From: Peptostreptococcaceae bacterium
GTDB lineage: Bacteria > Bacillota > Clostridia > Peptostreptococcales > Peptostreptococcaceae
Direction: 5' to 3'
NCBI GenBank assembly: GCA_025210335.1
Contig: JAOARY010000006.1
Span: 36,648 to 100,647 of the forward strand
Length of the DNA: 64,000 nucleotides
Shown here: one piece after another, positions 17,919 through 26,817 of the stretch
How positions within the stretch are numbered: the stretch's first letter is position 1
Layout of the letters: every line of letters starts with the position of its first letter
Program-made: the position numbers and the translations under genes
The notes under the pieces: generated by a model
What the model saw: only the letters and a program-made list of their open reading frames with translations
Database searches by the model: none
Told to the model about the DNA's origin: nothing

Positions 17919-18602
17919 GTGATTAAAATTAAAACTTGGAAGGATATAGATAAATTAGAGGATTATGAAATTACTTATTTATTGTATAATGAGGGAAAGA
18001 ATATAGATATTATTTCAAAAATAAGAAATCTAGAAAAAACGCAAATTCAACAACATATAATAAAAGGAAAAGCAAGTAAAAAAGAAAAAAAAGATATTGG
18101 AAAGAGAAAAAAAACATTATTGGAAAAACTTATTCTTTTAGATAAGGAAAAAAGAATAAAATTATTAGAAGATTTAAAACAAAAAGATGAAATTAAAATT
18201 TTAGAATTTAAAAAAGAATTATATAAAAAATTAAAAACAGATAAAAATTTAGATGATGTGATTATATATATATGGATTTGTGGAGAGTTAAGAGATGATA
18301 AATTTTTAGATATAATCCATGAATTTACATTGCATTTTCATGGAAATATAAGGAGAATGTCCTATTCTGCCATGAGAAAAATAAAAAATAAAAATAGTTT
18401 GGAGTTTTTTTATAGAGGATTAACAGACAAAAAACCCCAAGTTAGACAATATGCTGCAAGAGGACTTATGGATATTGGAGATGAAAATAGCATAAAAAAA
18501 ATAAAAAATTTAATTTCAAATAAAAATGAAAAAGAATACGTAAGAAATAGTTTTTTTCAAGCGATAGAGGCGATAGAAAATAGACTTAAAAATAAAGTTT
18601 AA
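17919..18602 (+). CDS. HEAT-repeat protein with N-terminal HTH-like segment
   Basis: 227 aa. The GTG at 17919 is the only start near the beginning of the frame, and its ribosome-binding site is weak, so the start is uncertain. Residues about 10-50 (YEITYLLYNEGKNIDIISKI) resemble a small helical DNA-binding-like unit, then a very Lys-rich helix. The C-terminal half shows two to three HEAT repeats (RRMSYSAMRKIKNKNSLEFF, RQYAARGLMDIGDENSIKKI, VRNSFFQAIEAI). HEAT repeats usually bind proteins or nucleic acid. No specific function is known, and it has no operon partner. Confidence 0.65.
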   Translation: MIKIKTWKDIDKLEDYEITYLLYNEGKNIDIISKIRNLEKTQIQQHIIKGKASKKEKKDIGKRKKTLLEKLILLDKEKRIKLLEDLKQKDEIKILEFKKELYKKLKTDKNLDDVIIYIWICGELRDDKFLDIIHEFTLHFHGNIRRMSYSAMRKIKNKNSLEFFYRGLTDKKPQVRQYAARGLMDIGDENSIKKIKNLISNKNEKEYVRNSFFQAIEAIENRLKNKV

Positions 18603-18624
18603 ATATAAAAAAAAATTTAAATGC

Positions 18625-18653
18625 TTGACAAAAAAAAATAATCTGATTACAAT
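18625..18653 (+). promoter_or_regulatory. Promoter of the serine T-box operon
   Basis: Perfect TTGACA (18625-18630), a 17-bp spacer and TACAAT (18648-18653). The start of transcription is expected near 18660, at the beginning of the T-box leader. Confidence 0.85.
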
Positions 18654-18659
18654 TAGTCT

Positions 18660-18990
18660 CAAATACAAATTCAAAAATAAAAGCTTTGACTAGGGAGTAG
18701 TAAATAATTTTTTTAATCTCAGAGAGGGAATGTTTGGTGAAAATTCCTATTAAAATTTATTGAATCCACCCTTGAGCTGCATGAGGGTAACAACTTGTGC
18801 CGGGTTAACCGTTAAAATTAGGAGTTTAATAACTATAATGTGATAGTCTATTTAAGATATTATCAATTTTATAGTTAGTTTATGATATTAATTTATAGGA
18901 TAATTCTAGATATTTTTATAGATTAATATATTATAAATAAGGTGGTACCGCGATTTACCTCGCCCTTATATAGGGGGCGAGGTTTTTTTA
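18660..18990 (+). promoter_or_regulatory. T-box leader (probably tRNA-Ser responsive)
   Basis: Hallmarks in order: AGGGAGTAGTAAAT, AGAGAGG, GGTGAAAATTCC distal loop, GAATCCACCCTTGAGCTG around the specifier, GCCGGGTTAACCGTTA before stem III, the T-box AAGGTGGTACCGCG (18939-18952) and a GC-rich terminator CCTCGCCC/GGGCGAGG with T tail (18958-18989). Uncharged tRNA bound to the T-box bulge (TGGT) would disrupt the terminator. TCC at 18765-18767 in the specifier position fits a Ser codon and the serine genes downstream. The bulge base T would pair with discriminator A, or with G only by wobble, so the amino acid assignment is likely but not proven; ACC (Thr) is the alternative. Confidence 0.9.
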
Positions 18991-19022
18991 ATACAAAAAA
19001 TTATTTGAAAAGAGGTAAAAAA

Positions 19023-20102
19023 ATGAGTCAATTACTTATGACACCAGGTCCAACTAATATACCAATAAGAGCAATAAATAAAATGCTAGAAGCTTTTAGT
19101 ATTCATCATAGATCAAAAGAATATAGTTTGATGTACAAGAAATTCAATGATAATTTAAAGCATGTGTTTCAAACGAAAAATGAAATAATAACTTTACCTT
19201 CATCAGGAACAGGTGGTTTGGAATCTAGTATATTAAATTTATTAAATGAAAATGATAAAGTACTTTTTATATCAGTTGGAGTATTTGGCGATAGATTTAA
19301 ACAAATGGGTGAATTAAATAATCTTGATATAGATTTTTTAGAAATAGAAAGAGGAAGAGGTTTTTATTTAGATGAAGTAAAAAAAGTATTAAAAAAAGAA
19401 CATAAAGCTGTGATTGTAACTCATAATGAAACTTCAACAGCTGTAACAAATGATATAAAAAGTTTATCGAAATTAGTAAAGGAAGAAGATAGATTACTTA
19501 TAGTTGATGCGGTAAGTTCTCTTGGAGCTATTGATATAAAAATGGATGAATGGAAGATTGATGTTCTTATAACAGGTTCTCAAAAATCTCTAATGTCACC
19601 TGCTGGAATGTGTTTTGTTGGACTTAGCGATAAAGCGATAGATTTATGTAAGAAGAATAAAAGAAAAACATATTATTTTGATTATATAAGTGCACTAGAG
19701 TATTTAAAAGGTGATTATCCAAAAAATCCATATACACCTCCAGTTCAATTAATAGCTTGTTGTTTAGAATCTTTAAATATGATTAAAGAAGAAGGTTTAA
19801 AAAACACTTTTAAAAGACATGAGAATTTAGCTAAATATATAAGACAAGAACTAACAAAAAGAGATTATGAATTTTATACACATAAAGATTTTTATTCAAA
19901 TACTTTAACGGCAATAAAGATAAAAGAGGAAAATGCATGTGATATACAAGGATTTATAAAGAAAAAACATAATATATATATAGCAACAGGACAGCAAGAT
20001 TTAAAGAATAAAATCATAAGAATCGGACATATGGGCAATGTAAATAAAGATATGATAGATAGAACATTAAATGCATTTGATGACTATAATAAGAAGAAAT
20101 AA
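19023..20102 (+). CDS. Class V aminotransferase, likely phosphoserine or serine-glyoxylate type
   Basis: 359 aa from the ATG at 19023 (AGAGG upstream); a longer open frame runs back into the T-box terminator and is not real. It is a fold-type I class V enzyme: MTPGPTNIP start, SSGTGGLESS, VDAVSSLGAIDIKMDEW and the PLP Lys in ITGSQKSLMSPAGM. The closest relatives are the alanine/serine-glyoxylate aminotransferase and PucG group. In a serine T-box operon with a phosphoglycerate-dehydrogenase-like gene, the probable reaction is amination of 3-phosphohydroxypyruvate with glutamate. Classical SerC sequences differ, so this would be a non-orthologous replacement. Confidence 0.8.
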   Translation: MSQLLMTPGPTNIPIRAINKMLEAFSIHHRSKEYSLMYKKFNDNLKHVFQTKNEIITLPSSGTGGLESSILNLLNENDKVLFISVGVFGDRFKQMGELNNLDIDFLEIERGRGFYLDEVKKVLKKEHKAVIVTHNETSTAVTNDIKSLSKLVKEEDRLLIVDAVSSLGAIDIKMDEWKIDVLITGSQKSLMSPAGMCFVGLSDKAIDLCKKNKRKTYYFDYISALEYLKGDYPKNPYTPPVQLIACCLESLNMIKEEGLKNTFKRHENLAKYIRQELTKRDYEFYTHKDFYSNTLTAIKIKEENACDIQGFIKKKHNIYIATGQQDLKNKIIRIGHMGNVNKDMIDRTLNAFDDYNKKK

Positions 20103-20215
20103 AAGCTTTAAAAAGAGATATTTTAAAAAGATAAATATAAAAAAATATTTAAATTAGGATTATTGTAGAAATTAAAGATTGAAAATTTAAAATATTAAAA
20201 AAGAAGGTGGAAAAA

Positions 20216-21241
20216 ATGCAAAAAATACTTGTGGTTGAAAGAATAGATGAAAATGCGATAAAAGGTTTAAAGGAAGATTTCTTAGTTGATGTTAGATATG
20301 ATCTAAAAAAGGAAGATTTATATGAAATAATAAAAGATTATGATGGTCTTATAATAAGAAGCATTACAAAAGTGAATAAGGAGCTTTTAAATAGAGCAAC
20401 TAATTTAAAGATAATAGGTAGAGCTGGAAATGGTGTGGATAATATAGATATAGAAGAATGCTCTAAAAGAGGTGTTATAGTTTGCAACACACCAACAAGT
20501 AATACTATATCAGCTTGTGAACTTACTATTGCCATGATACTTAATCTAAATAGAAATGTAGTTTTAGCAAACAAAGATTTGAAAAATGGTAATTTTAGAA
20601 GAAATTTATTTGTTGGAAATGAAGTATATAAAAAAACACTTGGAATAATAGGTCTTGGAAGAATAGGTTCTTTAGTAGCAACAAGAATGCAAGCTTTTGG
20701 AATGGAAATTATAGCATATGATCCTTATATCAAAGATGAAAAATTTGATAATTTAAATGTAAAAAAAGTAGAAAGTTTAAATGATTTATTAAAAGTAGCA
20801 GACATTGTGACTTTGCACACACCAAAAACAAAAGAAACTTTAAATATGATATCTTTTGATGAATTTAAGATTATGAAAAATGACAGTATTATAATAAATG
20901 TAGCAAGAGGGGGTATAATAGATGAAAAAGCCCTATTAAAATCATTAAAAGAAGAAAAAATAAAAGGTGCAGGGCTTGATGTTTTTGAAGTAGAACCATG
21001 TTTGAATAATCCTTTATTTGAATATGATAATGTGTTGGTAACACCTCATATGGGAGCTTCAACAAAAGAAGCACAAATAAGAGTTGGACAAAATGTTTGT
21101 ACTCAAGTTAGATGTGGACTTTTAGGTTTTGAAGTTAACAATATATTAAATAAAGAATTATTGATGAAAAATAAACTACAAAAAGCAAATATTATAAAGA
21201 ATTATGACTTAAATTTAAAAAATGAAGGAGCTTTAAAATGA
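20216..21241 (+). CDS. serA: D-3-phosphoglycerate dehydrogenase, short form without ACT domain
   Basis: 341 aa from the ATG at 20216 (GAAGGTGG five bases upstream). NAD-binding GLGRIGSLVATRMQAFGM and the catalytic Arg, Glu, His set in VARGGIIDEKAL, DVFEVEP and VTPHMGAST mark the D-isomer 2-hydroxyacid dehydrogenases. It opens serine synthesis by oxidising 3-phosphoglycerate; the T-box and the aminotransferase before it support this. It lacks the C-terminal ACT domain that gives serine feedback in long SerA proteins, so control may rest on the T-box alone. The stop overlaps the next start (ATGA). Confidence 0.85.
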   Translation: MQKILVVERIDENAIKGLKEDFLVDVRYDLKKEDLYEIIKDYDGLIIRSITKVNKELLNRATNLKIIGRAGNGVDNIDIEECSKRGVIVCNTPTSNTISACELTIAMILNLNRNVVLANKDLKNGNFRRNLFVGNEVYKKTLGIIGLGRIGSLVATRMQAFGMEIIAYDPYIKDEKFDNLNVKKVESLNDLLKVADIVTLHTPKTKETLNMISFDEFKIMKNDSIIINVARGGIIDEKALLKSLKEEKIKGAGLDVFEVEPCLNNPLFEYDNVLVTPHMGASTKEAQIRVGQNVCTQVRCGLLGFEVNNILNKELLMKNKLQKANIIKNYDLNLKNEGALK

Positions 21242-22020
21242 AGATAGGTTACGCGGCATCTGTTTTTGAAACAAATATATTGGATAGTTTAAAATATGCA
21301 AATGATAATGGGTTTAATAGTGTTGAACTAAATATGAATATGATTTGTTTTTTTCCAGAAAACAATAAAGACATAAAAAAAATAATTGAATTTAAAGAAG
21401 CTAATAATATGACGATAAGCTTTCATGCACCTGAAGATATAAGTCTTATAAATTTTCATAAAATAATAAATGATTCAGGCTTAAAGAGATTAAAAGAAAT
21501 TATAGACTTTGCTAATAAATTGGATGTTTATTCAATTACAATTCATACAGGTTCAACACCTTATTTTACAGGGATAGATAAAAATTATTATGTCCAAGAA
21601 CAATATAAAGAGGAAGCTAGATTACTTCTTAGAAAGAATATATTAGAATTAATCAATTATAATAAAAATAATAAAGTTAAGTTATGCATAGAAAATTCAG
21701 GGTATTTTAGTGAGATTATAATACAAGAAGTATTACAAGAAATAATAAATGAAGGACATGAATTATATTTAACATATGATATTGGTCATGCACATTTAAA
21801 TAAATACAATGAAAAAGAATTTTTTAAGAAAAATATATCAAAAATAAAAACTTTGCATTTACATGATTACAAGGATAAAGATCATAAGATAATAGGAACT
21901 GGATATATTGATTTTAGAGAAGAACTTGAGAGTTTGGACAAAGACTTATTATATATAATAGAAGTAAGACCAAAAGAAGCTGCCAAAGAATCTTTAGACA
22001 ATTTAAAAAAAATATTATAA
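21238..22020 (+). CDS. Sugar phosphate isomerase/epimerase-like TIM-barrel protein
   Basis: 260 aa of the xylose-isomerase-like / AP endonuclease 2 fold (MKIGYAASVFETNILDSLKYA, SFHAPEDISL, ITIHTGSTPY, LCIENSGYF, LTYDIGHAHL, TLHLHDYKDKDHKIIGTG, YIIEVRP). The metal-ligand Glu, Asp and His residues (LCIENS, TYDIGHAH, LHLHD) are present. The start overlaps the serA stop by 4 bp (ATGA) with GAAGGAG inside serA, so it is translationally coupled and under the T-box. The substrate is unknown; a hydroxypyruvate- or sugar-phosphate-related step is a guess from context. Confidence 0.8.
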   Translation: MKIGYAASVFETNILDSLKYANDNGFNSVELNMNMICFFPENNKDIKKIIEFKEANNMTISFHAPEDISLINFHKIINDSGLKRLKEIIDFANKLDVYSITIHTGSTPYFTGIDKNYYVQEQYKEEARLLLRKNILELINYNKNNKVKLCIENSGYFSEIIIQEVLQEIINEGHELYLTYDIGHAHLNKYNEKEFFKKNISKIKTLHLHDYKDKDHKIIGTGYIDFREELESLDKDLLYIIEVRPKEAAKESLDNLKKIL

Positions 22021-22135
22021 AAACTGCCTAAAAAAATAAAAAAAAGGTATACTTATATAATAGGATTATAAAATTTTTATAATTAAGTATAAAAATTTTA
22101 TAAAAAAATTATTAAGATTAAAGGGGTGAATGTCT

Positions 22136-23389
22136 TTGGTAGCTGAAATATTAGCAATTGGAACTGAGCTTTTGCTTGGAGATATAGTAAATACAAATGC
22201 TAGATTTTTAAGTAGAAGACTTGCAGAACTTGGAATAGAGGTATATAACCATACTGTTGTTGGTGATAATCCAAAGAGGATTAAAGAGGCTTTAGATATA
22301 GCTTTTAAAAGAGCTGATTTAGTTATAACTACAGGTGGGCTTGGTCCAACGAAAGATGATTTGTCAAAAGAAACAATAAGTGAATTTTTTAATAGAGATT
22401 TAGTTTTAGATAATCGTTTGTATAATGAGTTAAAAGATTATTTAGACAAGAGAAACAGAAGTATGTCAGAAGGTATGAAAAAGCAAGCATATGTACCAAA
22501 AGATTCTTTAGTTTTATACAATAAAACAGGTACAGCTCCTGGTATTATAATCGAAGAAGAAAGTAGAAAAATTATAATATTACCGGGCCCTCCAGTTGAA
22601 ATGGAACCTATGTTTTTAGATCAAATAGAAGCGTATTTAGAAAAATATAAAGAAAAAACGATACTTTCAAAAACTTTAAATATATCAGGTATTGGAGAAA
22701 GTATGGCATCGGATATGGTTAGTAATTTCTTGGATTCAAAAAATCCAACAGTGGCACCATATGCGAAGGAAGGAAAAACAGAACTTAGAATTTCTGCTGC
22801 TTCTTCAAATGAAAAGAATGCAAAAGAACTAATAGATGATATGGAAAATAAATTAAGAGAAATATTAAAAGATCATGTTTATGGTGTTAATGAAGAAACT
22901 TTAGAAGAATGTGTATATAAATTATTAAAAGAAAATAATAAAACTATATCAATAGCAGAATCATGTACAGGTGGTCTTTTATCAGCAAATCTTATAAATG
23001 TTTCAGGAATATCATCTTGTTTGATGGAATCCATAGTTGCATATTCAAATGAAAGTAAGATGAATAATAATTTAGTAGATCAAAAAACATTAGAAGAATA
23101 TGGGGCTGTAAGTAAAGAAACAGCTATAGAGATGGCAAAAAATATAGCTATTAAAAACAATACTAATATAGGAATTTCAACGACTGGAATAGCAGGTCCA
23201 GAAGGTGGAACCAAGCAAAAACCTGTAGGACTTGTATATGTAGGACTTTATATAGATGGACAAACTTATGTAAAGGAACTTAATTTATTTGGTGGAAGAA
23301 GAAGAATAAGAACTGTTGGTGTTGCTCTAGCATTGGATTTTTTAAGAAGAAATTTAATAAAAAATAAATCATTGAATTTAAATTCCTAA
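22136..23389 (+). CDS. cinA: CinA family protein (MoCF-like domain plus NMN deamidase domain)
   Basis: 417 aa from the TTG at 22136: AAGGGGTG is 8 bp upstream, whereas the ATG at 22130 is too close. The N-terminal domain (AEILAIGTELLLGDIVNTNA, TTGGLGPTKDD, LPGPPVEMEPM) is the MoaB/MogA-like COG1058 module. The C-terminal PncC domain (SIAESCTGGLLSANL, AYSNESK, GIAGPEGGTKQKPVGLVY) deamidates nicotinamide mononucleotide in NAD salvage. The full two-domain length is usual. It is monocistronic with a strong terminator. Confidence 0.92.
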   Translation: MVAEILAIGTELLLGDIVNTNARFLSRRLAELGIEVYNHTVVGDNPKRIKEALDIAFKRADLVITTGGLGPTKDDLSKETISEFFNRDLVLDNRLYNELKDYLDKRNRSMSEGMKKQAYVPKDSLVLYNKTGTAPGIIIEEESRKIIILPGPPVEMEPMFLDQIEAYLEKYKEKTILSKTLNISGIGESMASDMVSNFLDSKNPTVAPYAKEGKTELRISAASSNEKNAKELIDDMENKLREILKDHVYGVNEETLEECVYKLLKENNKTISIAESCTGGLLSANLINVSGISSCLMESIVAYSNESKMNNNLVDQKTLEEYGAVSKETAIEMAKNIAIKNNTNIGISTTGIAGPEGGTKQKPVGLVYVGLYIDGQTYVKELNLFGGRRRIRTVGVALALDFLRRNLIKNKSLNLNS

Positions 23390-23400
23390 AATGATATTGA

Positions 23401-23447
23401 AAAAACTGTCCAAAATGATTTTTATTCATTTTAGACAGTTTTTTTAT
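23401..23447 (+). terminator. Intrinsic terminator after cinA
   Basis: AAACTGTC pairs with GACAGTTT and AAAATGA with TCATTTT across one mismatch; T run follows. Confidence 0.85.
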
Positions 23448-23519
23448 AAATTTTATTTCTAGAAATTTAAATTTATAATTAATATGATAACAAAGCAAAT
23501 TTTAAAATTTTTTTTATTT

Positions 23520-24164
23520 TTATTTAGATTTATCATTTAAAAAATTTTTATAAATATCTATAAAATTTTTAACTATTTTTGCAGTAATCCCCCAAATCAC
23601 ATAATCGTTATATTCATAGAAATAAACATCATATTTTCCTTTTTTGAATTTATAATTTTCTTTGTTTGGGGTAAGATGATAAGGAAAAGCTTCATCAGGG
23701 ATAACTTCAATTTTTGTTTGATATAATTTTGGTTCATTTTCTAAAAAATATTTAATTGGAACTAAAAATAAATGATCAACTTCATCTTTATTTATATTTA
23801 ATTTATCAATATCACCGATATTACTTATATAGCCTAAATAAGGATTTATGATTAAATTAAAAGGAGCTACAAATATATCTAAAGGACATATTATATTTAT
23901 ATCTTCACTTTTTATACCTAATTCTTCGCAAGTCTCTCTAATAGCAGTTTCTTCATGATTTTTATCAAATTCTTCATTTTTTCCTCCAGGAAAAGAAATT
24001 TCACCTGGTTGAGCATCCATTTTATATGAACGTCTTTGAAATAATAGATGTAGCTCATTGTCTTTATTTATAAGTGGAACTAATACTGAAGATACAAACA
24101 TTTTTTCATGTCCATGTATATAATTATTAAAATCTTTAAATAATTCGTTTATTTTATTGATCAT
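23520..24164 (-). CDS. CoA-type NUDIX hydrolase
   Basis: 214 aa from the ATG at 24164 with AGGAGG upstream; a longer frame is hydrophobic and begins without a site. The NUDIX box lies in SFPGGKNEEFDKNHEETAIR followed by ETCEELGI, and it is preceded by LFQRRSYKMDAQPGEI, the UPF0035 signature that marks coenzyme A pyrophosphatases (NudL/YeaB/PCD1). It is predicted to hydrolyse CoA or its derivatives to phosphopantetheine and 3',5'-ADP. It is divergent from the DUF1232 gene with only 44 bp between starts. Confidence 0.88.
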   Translation of the reverse strand: MINKINELFKDFNNYIHGHEKMFVSSVLVPLINKDNELHLLFQRRSYKMDAQPGEISFPGGKNEEFDKNHEETAIRETCEELGIKSEDINIICPLDIFVAPFNLIINPYLGYISNIGDIDKLNINKDEVDHLFLVPIKYFLENEPKLYQTKIEVIPDEAFPYHLTPNKENYKFKKGKYDVYFYEYNDYVIWGITAKIVKNFIDIYKNFLNDKSK

Positions 24165-24208
24165 TTTAGACCTCCTAAGGTTGATTAAAAAGAGAAAGGG
24201 TGAGTATT

Positions 24209-24595
24209 TTGAATAATATAAAAAAAATGATACAAGTATTAAAAAAAATAAATGTATTAATCTCTCTTTTAAATGATAATACATATAAATTAAAAGAGAG
24301 ATTAAAAGCTTTAGTTTTCATAATTATATCATTTATATATTTCATATCGCCAATTGATTTAGTACCCGAAATTGTACTTGGTTTTGGTTTTTTGGATGAT
24401 TTAACTGTCTTAGCATTTTTACTTTTAAGTATGGATGATATTATTTCTAATTATGAAATTTATAAAAATAAATCTATTAAAGAAAATAAAATTGTAGATA
24501 TTAAAGATTATAAAATAGATAATGTAAAAACAGAGACTGATAAATCTAAATTTGATGAGTCCAATAATGAATTTGAAAATAGAAATAAAGACTAA
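24209..24595 (+). CDS. DUF1232 (YkvA-type) membrane protein
   Basis: 128 aa from TTG at 24209 (AAAGGG 8 bp upstream; the GTG at 24200 is too close). The core YKLKERLKALVFIIISFIYFISPIDLVPE followed by GFGFLDDLTVLAFLL is the DUF1232 signature: two hydrophobic segments around an SPIDLIPD-like motif. The C-terminal 45 residues are charged and probably cytoplasmic. Function unknown. Its 3' end overlaps the convergent cobD-like gene by 4 bp. Confidence 0.85.
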   Translation: MNNIKKMIQVLKKINVLISLLNDNTYKLKERLKALVFIIISFIYFISPIDLVPEIVLGFGFLDDLTVLAFLLLSMDDIISNYEIYKNKSIKENKIVDIKDYKIDNVKTETDKSKFDESNNEFENRNKD

Positions 24596-25662
24596 TCAAA
24601 TATATTATCAAGTTTAGAAATCAAACAATCATTGCTTTTTTTATCCAATACACATATTCTAAAATAGCTATCATCTAAAGGTTCAAAAGAAGAACAGTTT
24701 CTTATGGCAATATAATCTTTTATTAAGATATTATATAAGGATGATGCATTTAAATCTTCTTTTAAAATTTTTATAAGAATGAAATTAGAAGAACTATTAT
24801 ATATTTTTAGTTCTTTTTTTGATTTAAAAAATTTTAATAGTTTATCTTTTTCTTTTTGAATATATAATTTGGTACTATTTATATATTCTTCATCTAAAAA
24901 CATTATTTCGCCAAGTAATTGTGCGAATATGTTTATATTCCAAGGATAAATATGTTTATATATTTTATTTATACCCTCTTTATTAGAAAAAATTCCATAT
25001 CCAAGTCTTATTCCTGGGGCTGAAAAGAACTTTGAACTACCCTTAATAACAAATATATTAGAATAAGAATCTGTAAGATATCCACTAGTTTTTTGCATCG
25101 AAAATTCAATATAAGTTTCATCTATCATAAATAAAGATTTAGGATTATTTTTTATAAGGAATTCAATATTTTTATCAGTTAAAAAAGAACCTGTTGGATT
25201 ATTTGGATTACAAATGATTACTAAATCACTGTCATTAGATTTTATAAAATTATCAAAATTATTTAGATCTAATTCAAAATCATTATTTTCATTTAAAACG
25301 TATTTATTTATATGTATGTTTTGTTTATTTAATTCTTTTTCATATTCTGAATAACATGGATAAATAAGCGTGCAATTTTTAAAATCAAAGGATTTAATAA
25401 ATGCAGAAATTAATTCAGTTGCTCCATTTCCAAGAATTATATTATCAAAAGAGCAGTCATTATATATGGAAATCGCTTTTTTTAGATTTATATAATTAGG
25501 ATCTGGATACATGCTAATCATATCTATATTATTTTTTAGATTATTAAGAGCTTTTTTACTAATACCAAGTGGATTTACATTAGAACTAAAGTCTTTAATT
25601 TGAGATTTTGTAACATTTAAGTTTTTAGATAGTTCATAAATATTTGCACCATGATTGTTCAT
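24592..25662 (-). CDS. CobD-like threonine-phosphate decarboxylase / HisC-like aminotransferase
   Basis: 356 aa, fold-type I PLP enzyme. It opens HGANIYELSKNLNVTKSQIKDFSSNVNPLG, a pattern typical of CobD (which makes aminopropanol phosphate for cobalamin), and contains CNPNNPTGS, MIDETYIEF and the PLP Lys in VIKGSSKFFSAPGIRLGYG. GGGAGG precedes the ATG. No cobalamin or histidine gene lies beside it, so it is an orphan; histidinol-phosphate aminotransferase is the alternative and is a close relative. CobD is favoured by the N-terminus. Confidence 0.7.
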   Translation of the reverse strand: MNNHGANIYELSKNLNVTKSQIKDFSSNVNPLGISKKALNNLKNNIDMISMYPDPNYINLKKAISIYNDCSFDNIILGNGATELISAFIKSFDFKNCTLIYPCYSEYEKELNKQNIHINKYVLNENNDFELDLNNFDNFIKSNDSDLVIICNPNNPTGSFLTDKNIEFLIKNNPKSLFMIDETYIEFSMQKTSGYLTDSYSNIFVIKGSSKFFSAPGIRLGYGIFSNKEGINKIYKHIYPWNINIFAQLLGEIMFLDEEYINSTKLYIQKEKDKLLKFFKSKKELKIYNSSSNFILIKILKEDLNASSLYNILIKDYIAIRNCSSFEPLDDSYFRICVLDKKSNDCLISKLDNIFD

Positions 25663-25933
25663 TTTATTACCTCCCGATATTATTATATTTATTAAGATAT
25701 AATATTTAACTATATAATATTTTATAATTTTAATACATATAGATTATACTACCTTTTATTAAAAATAAAAATATATTTAATTATGGTTGTAGAGGTTGTT
25801 TTTTAGCTAAAAAATTCAAAATACGAAAAATAAATAAAAAAAATAAAAAAATATTCGCATTTTATATAATCTTATGTTATAATCCTTAATATAGTTTTTA
25901 GTAATAAAAGATAAAACCAAGGAGGTTATTGTT

Positions 25934-26452
25934 TTGAATATCGAAAATAAATTGATTGATGAAAAACAATTAGAAGATAAAGTAAGAGAAATGGCTTTAA
26001 AAATTGATAAAGCTTATGATGGTGAAGAATTTATAATGATAGTTGTCCTAAAAGGAGCTAGTGTATTTGCATCAGATTTACTTAAAAATATAACTGGTGA
26101 TGTGTACCTAGATTTTATGGCTGTTTCTAGTTATGGGATGTCTACACAAAGTTCGGGAACTGTAAAGATTCTTAAAGACTTAGATATGGAAATAGAAAAT
26201 AAAAACATATTAATAGTTGAAGATATAATAGATACAGGTCTTACTCTTCATTATTTATCGCAAAACTTATTATCAAGAAAGCCAAAATCTTTAAAGATTT
26301 GTACTTTATTAGACAAACCTCAAAAAAGAAAATGTGAAGTAAAAGCAGATTTTGTTGGTTTTGAAGTTCCAGATAAATTTATAGTTGGTTATGGAATTGA
26401 TTGTAAAGAAAAATATAGAAATTTACCATACATAAGTTTGGTAGAAGCATAA
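25934..26452 (+). CDS. hpt: Hypoxanthine phosphoribosyltransferase
   Basis: 172 aa from a TTG with AAGGAGG nine bases upstream. It has the purine PRTase features VVLKGASVFASDLL, VSSYGMSTQSSG, the PRPP loop ILIVEDIIDTGLTL and GFEVPDKFIVGYGIDCKEKYRNLPYI at the end. It converts hypoxanthine or guanine plus PRPP to IMP or GMP. It stands alone between a 270-bp upstream region and a strong terminator. Confidence 0.93.
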   Translation: MNIENKLIDEKQLEDKVREMALKIDKAYDGEEFIMIVVLKGASVFASDLLKNITGDVYLDFMAVSSYGMSTQSSGTVKILKDLDMEIENKNILIVEDIIDTGLTLHYLSQNLLSRKPKSLKICTLLDKPQKRKCEVKADFVGFEVPDKFIVGYGIDCKEKYRNLPYISLVEA

Positions 26453-26463
26453 AAGAAAAATCT

Positions 26464-26505
26464 AAAGGTGTCTTTATGTATGTTTATATGAAGACGCCTT
26501 TTTTA
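26464..26505 (+). terminator. Intrinsic terminator after hpt
   Basis: AAAGGTGTCTT pairs with AAGACGCCTTT (one G-T) around a 16-nt loop; T run follows. Confidence 0.85.
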
Positions 26506-26817
26506 TTTATAATAATATTAAAAAAAAGTCTATCAGTTTAAATTAAAATATTTTTTATTTATGTTTGTTAAAAACTGAATTATAAAATTTTTACAAATTA
26601 TCATTACATTATAAATTACTATATAATAATTTATTCATAATTAAGTGTTTACAATAAATATATATTAAATAAAATTCAAATTTCTTGTTAAGAGTAGATA
26701 AAAATGCTAAAATGGAGATATAGATTATATTGTATTATTACGAATATTAAGATTTAATTTGCTTAAATTTTTACTAATATAATAAGAACAGATGTAATTT
26801 TTCCAGGAGGTAAAAAA
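26506..26817. other. AT-rich region upstream of the GAF-SpoIIE gene
   Basis: About 310 bp without an open frame or a convincing hairpin. The promoter of the following gene must lie here, but no hexamer pair with 16-18 bp spacing stands out. Confidence 0.5.

Noticed and set aside
18942..19022. N-terminal extension of the aminotransferase reading through the T-box terminator
   Set aside because: The extension is encoded by the T-box and terminator sequence itself; the ATG at 19023 has a proper site and matches the family start.
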